The position numbers and the translations under genes were made by a program. From contig JAEZYR010000098.1 of the NCBI GenBank assembly GCA_023442635.1, positions 1-7,797 on the forward strand: a stretch of DNA of 7,797 bases, written 5' to 3'. Shown in pieces: positions 6,152 to 7,797 of this stretch (position 1 is its first letter; each line of letters opens with the position of its first letter). Under the pieces are notes generated by a model. That model was not told where the DNA came from. It searched no databases and was given only the letters and a program-made list of their open reading frames with translations. Origin of the DNA: Bacillota bacterium. Lineage in GTDB: Bacteria > Bacillota > Clostridia > Saccharofermentanales > Fastidiosipilaceae.

Positions 6152-6195
6152 TTGGCTAGCCAAGCTCGGCAGCTCTAGACCTGCTCTGTGAACCC
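6152..6195 (+). repeat. Intergenic motif, copy B (shared with 1478-1506), with 12-bp palindrome
   Basis: TTGGCTAGCCAA (6152-6163) is a perfect 12-bp palindrome. It is followed by AGCTCTAG (6171-6178), CCTGCT (6180-6185) and GTGAACCC (6188-6195). These blocks match those at 1478-1506 in order and nearly in sequence, with some 15 more bases between them. No convincing -10 box is seen around it. It may be an operator, part of a promoter, or coincidence. Confidence 0.35.
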
Positions 6196-6218
6196 ACTTC
6201 TACAAAGGAGAAACAGCT

Positions 6219-7244
6219 ATGATTCGTTTCAAAGATATTGAAGTCTGCTTTGGCGACTTTAAGGCCGTCCAAGATCTAAATATTGAAATTCAAGACGGTC
6301 ACTTTTTTACTTTTTTGGGGCCTTCTGGCTGCGGTAAGACGACCACACTGCGAACCCTGGCTGGTTTCGCCAAGCCCAGTCAAGGCGAAATTTCAATCGA
6401 TGGCAAAAGAATCAACGAAACGCCCATCGAAAAGCGTGGCATCGGCATGGTTTTTCAGAGCTATGCCCTCTTCCCTACCATGACGGTCGAGGAAAATATC
6501 GCCTTTGGCCTCAAAGAGCACAAATGGCCGAAAGATCGTATCCAGCAGCGCATTGCCGAAGTAGCTGCCATGGTGAACCTCAATGCCACCCAGCTCAAAA
6601 GAAGCGTAGCCGAGCTCTCTGGCGGCCAGCAGCAGCGCGTGGCCATCGCCAGAGCGCTCGCCCTAGAGCCGTCGATTATCGTACTCGACGAACCCCTCTC
6701 CAACTTGGATGCAAAATTGCGTAAATCACTCCGCGTCGAGTTAAAGAATATCCAAAAGGCCTCCAACTGCACCATGATCTACGTCACACATGACCAAGAA
6801 GAGGCCTTGACCCTCTCCGATCAAATCGCGGTCTTCAATGAAGGCTTTGTGGAACAGGTAGGCTCTCCTGAAGAAATCTACTATCAACCCAAAACAGAAT
6901 TTGTTTGCACTTTTATCGGCGATAGCAACAGACTCCCTGCTGAGCTCCTCCAAAAAATAGCGAGCCAAGAAGCTGGTTTTGCGTACAACCCCAACTACCA
7001 TTACTATCTTCGAATCGAAAACTTGCATCTTGACCCTGTCGATGGCCCTTGTTGCACCCTCGAAGGCGAATTCCTTCACGCCGAATTTGCAGGCATCACC
7101 TCTTGCCGCAGCTTCAAAATTGGCGACAGCATTTTGCGCAGCCTCAGCACCCAGCATCGACCGCTCCAGGCTGGTCAGGTCTGCCAACTCTTTTTCAATC
7201 CCGAAAACCTTATGGCCTTCCCTGCCCAGGATCGTCAAAAATAA
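6219..7244 (+). CDS. ABC transporter ATP-binding protein (FbpC/PotA-like importer ATPase)
   Basis: A 341-residue cytoplasmic ATPase that powers the importer. All functional motifs are intact: Walker A GPSGCGKTT (34-42), Q-loop FQSYALFP with Q80, signature LSGGQQQR (133-140), Walker B IIVLDE (153-158, D157 and E158), D-loop SNLD (161-164) and switch H191 in YVTHDQEEA. After about residue 235 comes a C-terminal regulatory region typical of the Fe3+/polyamine/2-aminoethylphosphonate ATPases (TOBE-like); it is ~100 residues long and poorly conserved, so it does not reveal the ligand. AAAGGAG eight bases before ATG 6219 supports the start. The gene sits 124 bases after the binding-protein gene, behind a hairpin, and only 9 bases before the permease gene, with which it must be co-transcribed. 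Confidence 0.95.
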   Translation: MIRFKDIEVCFGDFKAVQDLNIEIQDGHFFTFLGPSGCGKTTTLRTLAGFAKPSQGEISIDGKRINETPIEKRGIGMVFQSYALFPTMTVEENIAFGLKEHKWPKDRIQQRIAEVAAMVNLNATQLKRSVAELSGGQQQRVAIARALALEPSIIVLDEPLSNLDAKLRKSLRVELKNIQKASNCTMIYVTHDQEEALTLSDQIAVFNEGFVEQVGSPEEIYYQPKTEFVCTFIGDSNRLPAELLQKIASQEAGFAYNPNYHYYLRIENLHLDPVDGPCCTLEGEFLHAEFAGITSCRSFKIGDSILRSLSTQHRPLQAGQVCQLFFNPENLMAFPAQDRQK

Positions 7245-7253
7245 GAAGTAGGT

Positions 7254-7797
7254 ATGCTTATGACATGCACTTTTTTTAGAAAAGAAGGTCTGAGCCGCCG
7301 CCTTATTTACTTGCTTTTGAGCTTGTTGTTAGGCATGCAGCTCTTCACGTACCTCATCTATCCAAACTTGACGCTCATCCAGCAAACCCTAGCTCCAAAC
7401 GGTCACTTTGACCTCTCGGTGATTGGCAAAATAAGCAGCTCCCAACGCGTCCTCTACGCCATGCGCAACACCTTTATTCTGGCGATTGGCTTGTGCATCA
7501 GCGTCAACGTTCTCGGCATCTTTCAGGTGCTCTGCCTGGATTACTTTGAGATTCCTGGCCGTCGTTTCCTCGCTTTTGCTTTTCACGCCCCCCTGGTGTC
7601 GAATCGTCTCGTTTTGGTCACGGCTTACAACTTCCTCCTCGGTGGGCAGGGTTTGATTACCAGCCAACTCCAGCACCTCTTTCCCAACCTCAATCCTTAC
7701 TGGTTCCAGGGTTTCTTCGCCGTTCTCATCGTGATGACCTTCGCGGGCACCAACAACCATATTCTTTTTGTCCGCGATGCCTTGCGCAGCATTGACT
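7254..7797 (+). CDS. ABC transporter permease, N-terminal part, cut by right window edge
   Basis: The frame is open to the window end, giving 181 residues. A short basic N-terminus (RKEGLSRR) is followed by a first membrane helix (~17-36), an extracytoplasmic loop, and then the binding-protein-dependent permease domain: RNTFILAIGLCISVNVLGIF (71-90), PGRRFLAFAFHAPLVSNRLV (101-120), FLLGGQGLITSQL (127-139) and a helix ending VRDALRSID, the stretch just ahead of the cytoplasmic EAA loop that docks on the ATPase. The domain resembles permeases of Fe3+ and 2-aminoethylphosphonate importers. Whether it is a single-domain permease with a partner or a long fused two-domain one cannot be seen. ATG 7254 and ATG 7260 are both possible: a weak AAGAAG serves the first, AGGT at 7250-7253 the second. 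Confidence 0.88.
   Translation, partial: MLMTCTFFRKEGLSRRLIYLLLSLLLGMQLFTYLIYPNLTLIQQTLAPNGHFDLSVIGKISSSQRVLYAMRNTFILAIGLCISVNVLGIFQVLCLDYFEIPGRRFLAFAFHAPLVSNRLVLVTAYNFLLGGQGLITSQLQHLFPNLNPYWFQGFFAVLIVMTFAGTNNHILFVRDALRSID

Noticed and set aside
6741..7238. Open frame of 165 codons on the minus strand
   Set aside because: It lies wholly antisense to the ABC ATPase, has no family features and is a by-product of the coding strand's codon use.
7389..7760. Open frame of 123 codons on the minus strand
   Set aside because: It is antisense to the permease gene, whose membrane-protein pattern on the + strand is clear.
1..7797. tRNA/rRNA genes, CRISPR arrays, transposases, attachment sites, defence islands
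   Set aside because: No cloverleaf, spacer-repeat periodicity, transposase motifs or terminal inverted repeats with target duplications were seen.

Overview
The window looks like a bacterial chromosome segment of roughly balanced GC content. Every gene has a strong purine-rich Shine-Dalgarno sequence, one of them a 12-base match to the anti-Shine-Dalgarno end of Bacillota-type 16S rRNA. Together with a lipoprotein substrate-binding protein and tight intergenic spacing, this points to a Bacillota (Clostridia/Erysipelotrichia-like) organism. That is an inference; no marker names a genus. There are no RNA genes, CRISPR arrays, insertion sequences or phage genes.

Layout. (1) Positions 2-1381 (+) hold the C-terminal half of the ClpB disaggregase, closed by an intrinsic terminator. 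(2) Positions 1382-1614 are an intergenic region with a possible promoter and a perfect 9-bp hairpin. They lead into a KDPG/KHG aldolase (1615-2604, +) fused at its C-terminus to a VOC/glyoxalase-like domain. (3) A strong hairpin with A and T tracts on both sides (2620-2652) separates this gene from a convergent small, very basic, unrecognised protein (2689-2913, -). (4) An AraC-family regulator (3076-3984, -) is divergent from (5) an apparent operon on the + strand: a PP2C-like phosphatase (4135-4980, probable CTG start), a lipoprotein solute-binding protein (4994-6094), an ABC ATPase (6219-7244) and the N-terminal part of a permease (7254 to the right edge, still open).

How the genes may work together. 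Binding protein, ATPase and permease form an importer of the Fe3+/2-aminoethylphosphonate/thiamine/sugar-phosphate type, and the ligand cannot be read from sequence. The divergent cupin-type AraC protein is the obvious candidate regulator. The unusual element is the PP2C-like gene placed first, 13 bases before the binding-protein gene, with an apparent non-standard start codon. A 10-bp hairpin between the binding-protein and ATPase genes probably lets the binding protein be made in excess. ClpB and the aldolase are separate transcription units, with no visible functional link to the transporter beyond general carbohydrate metabolism.
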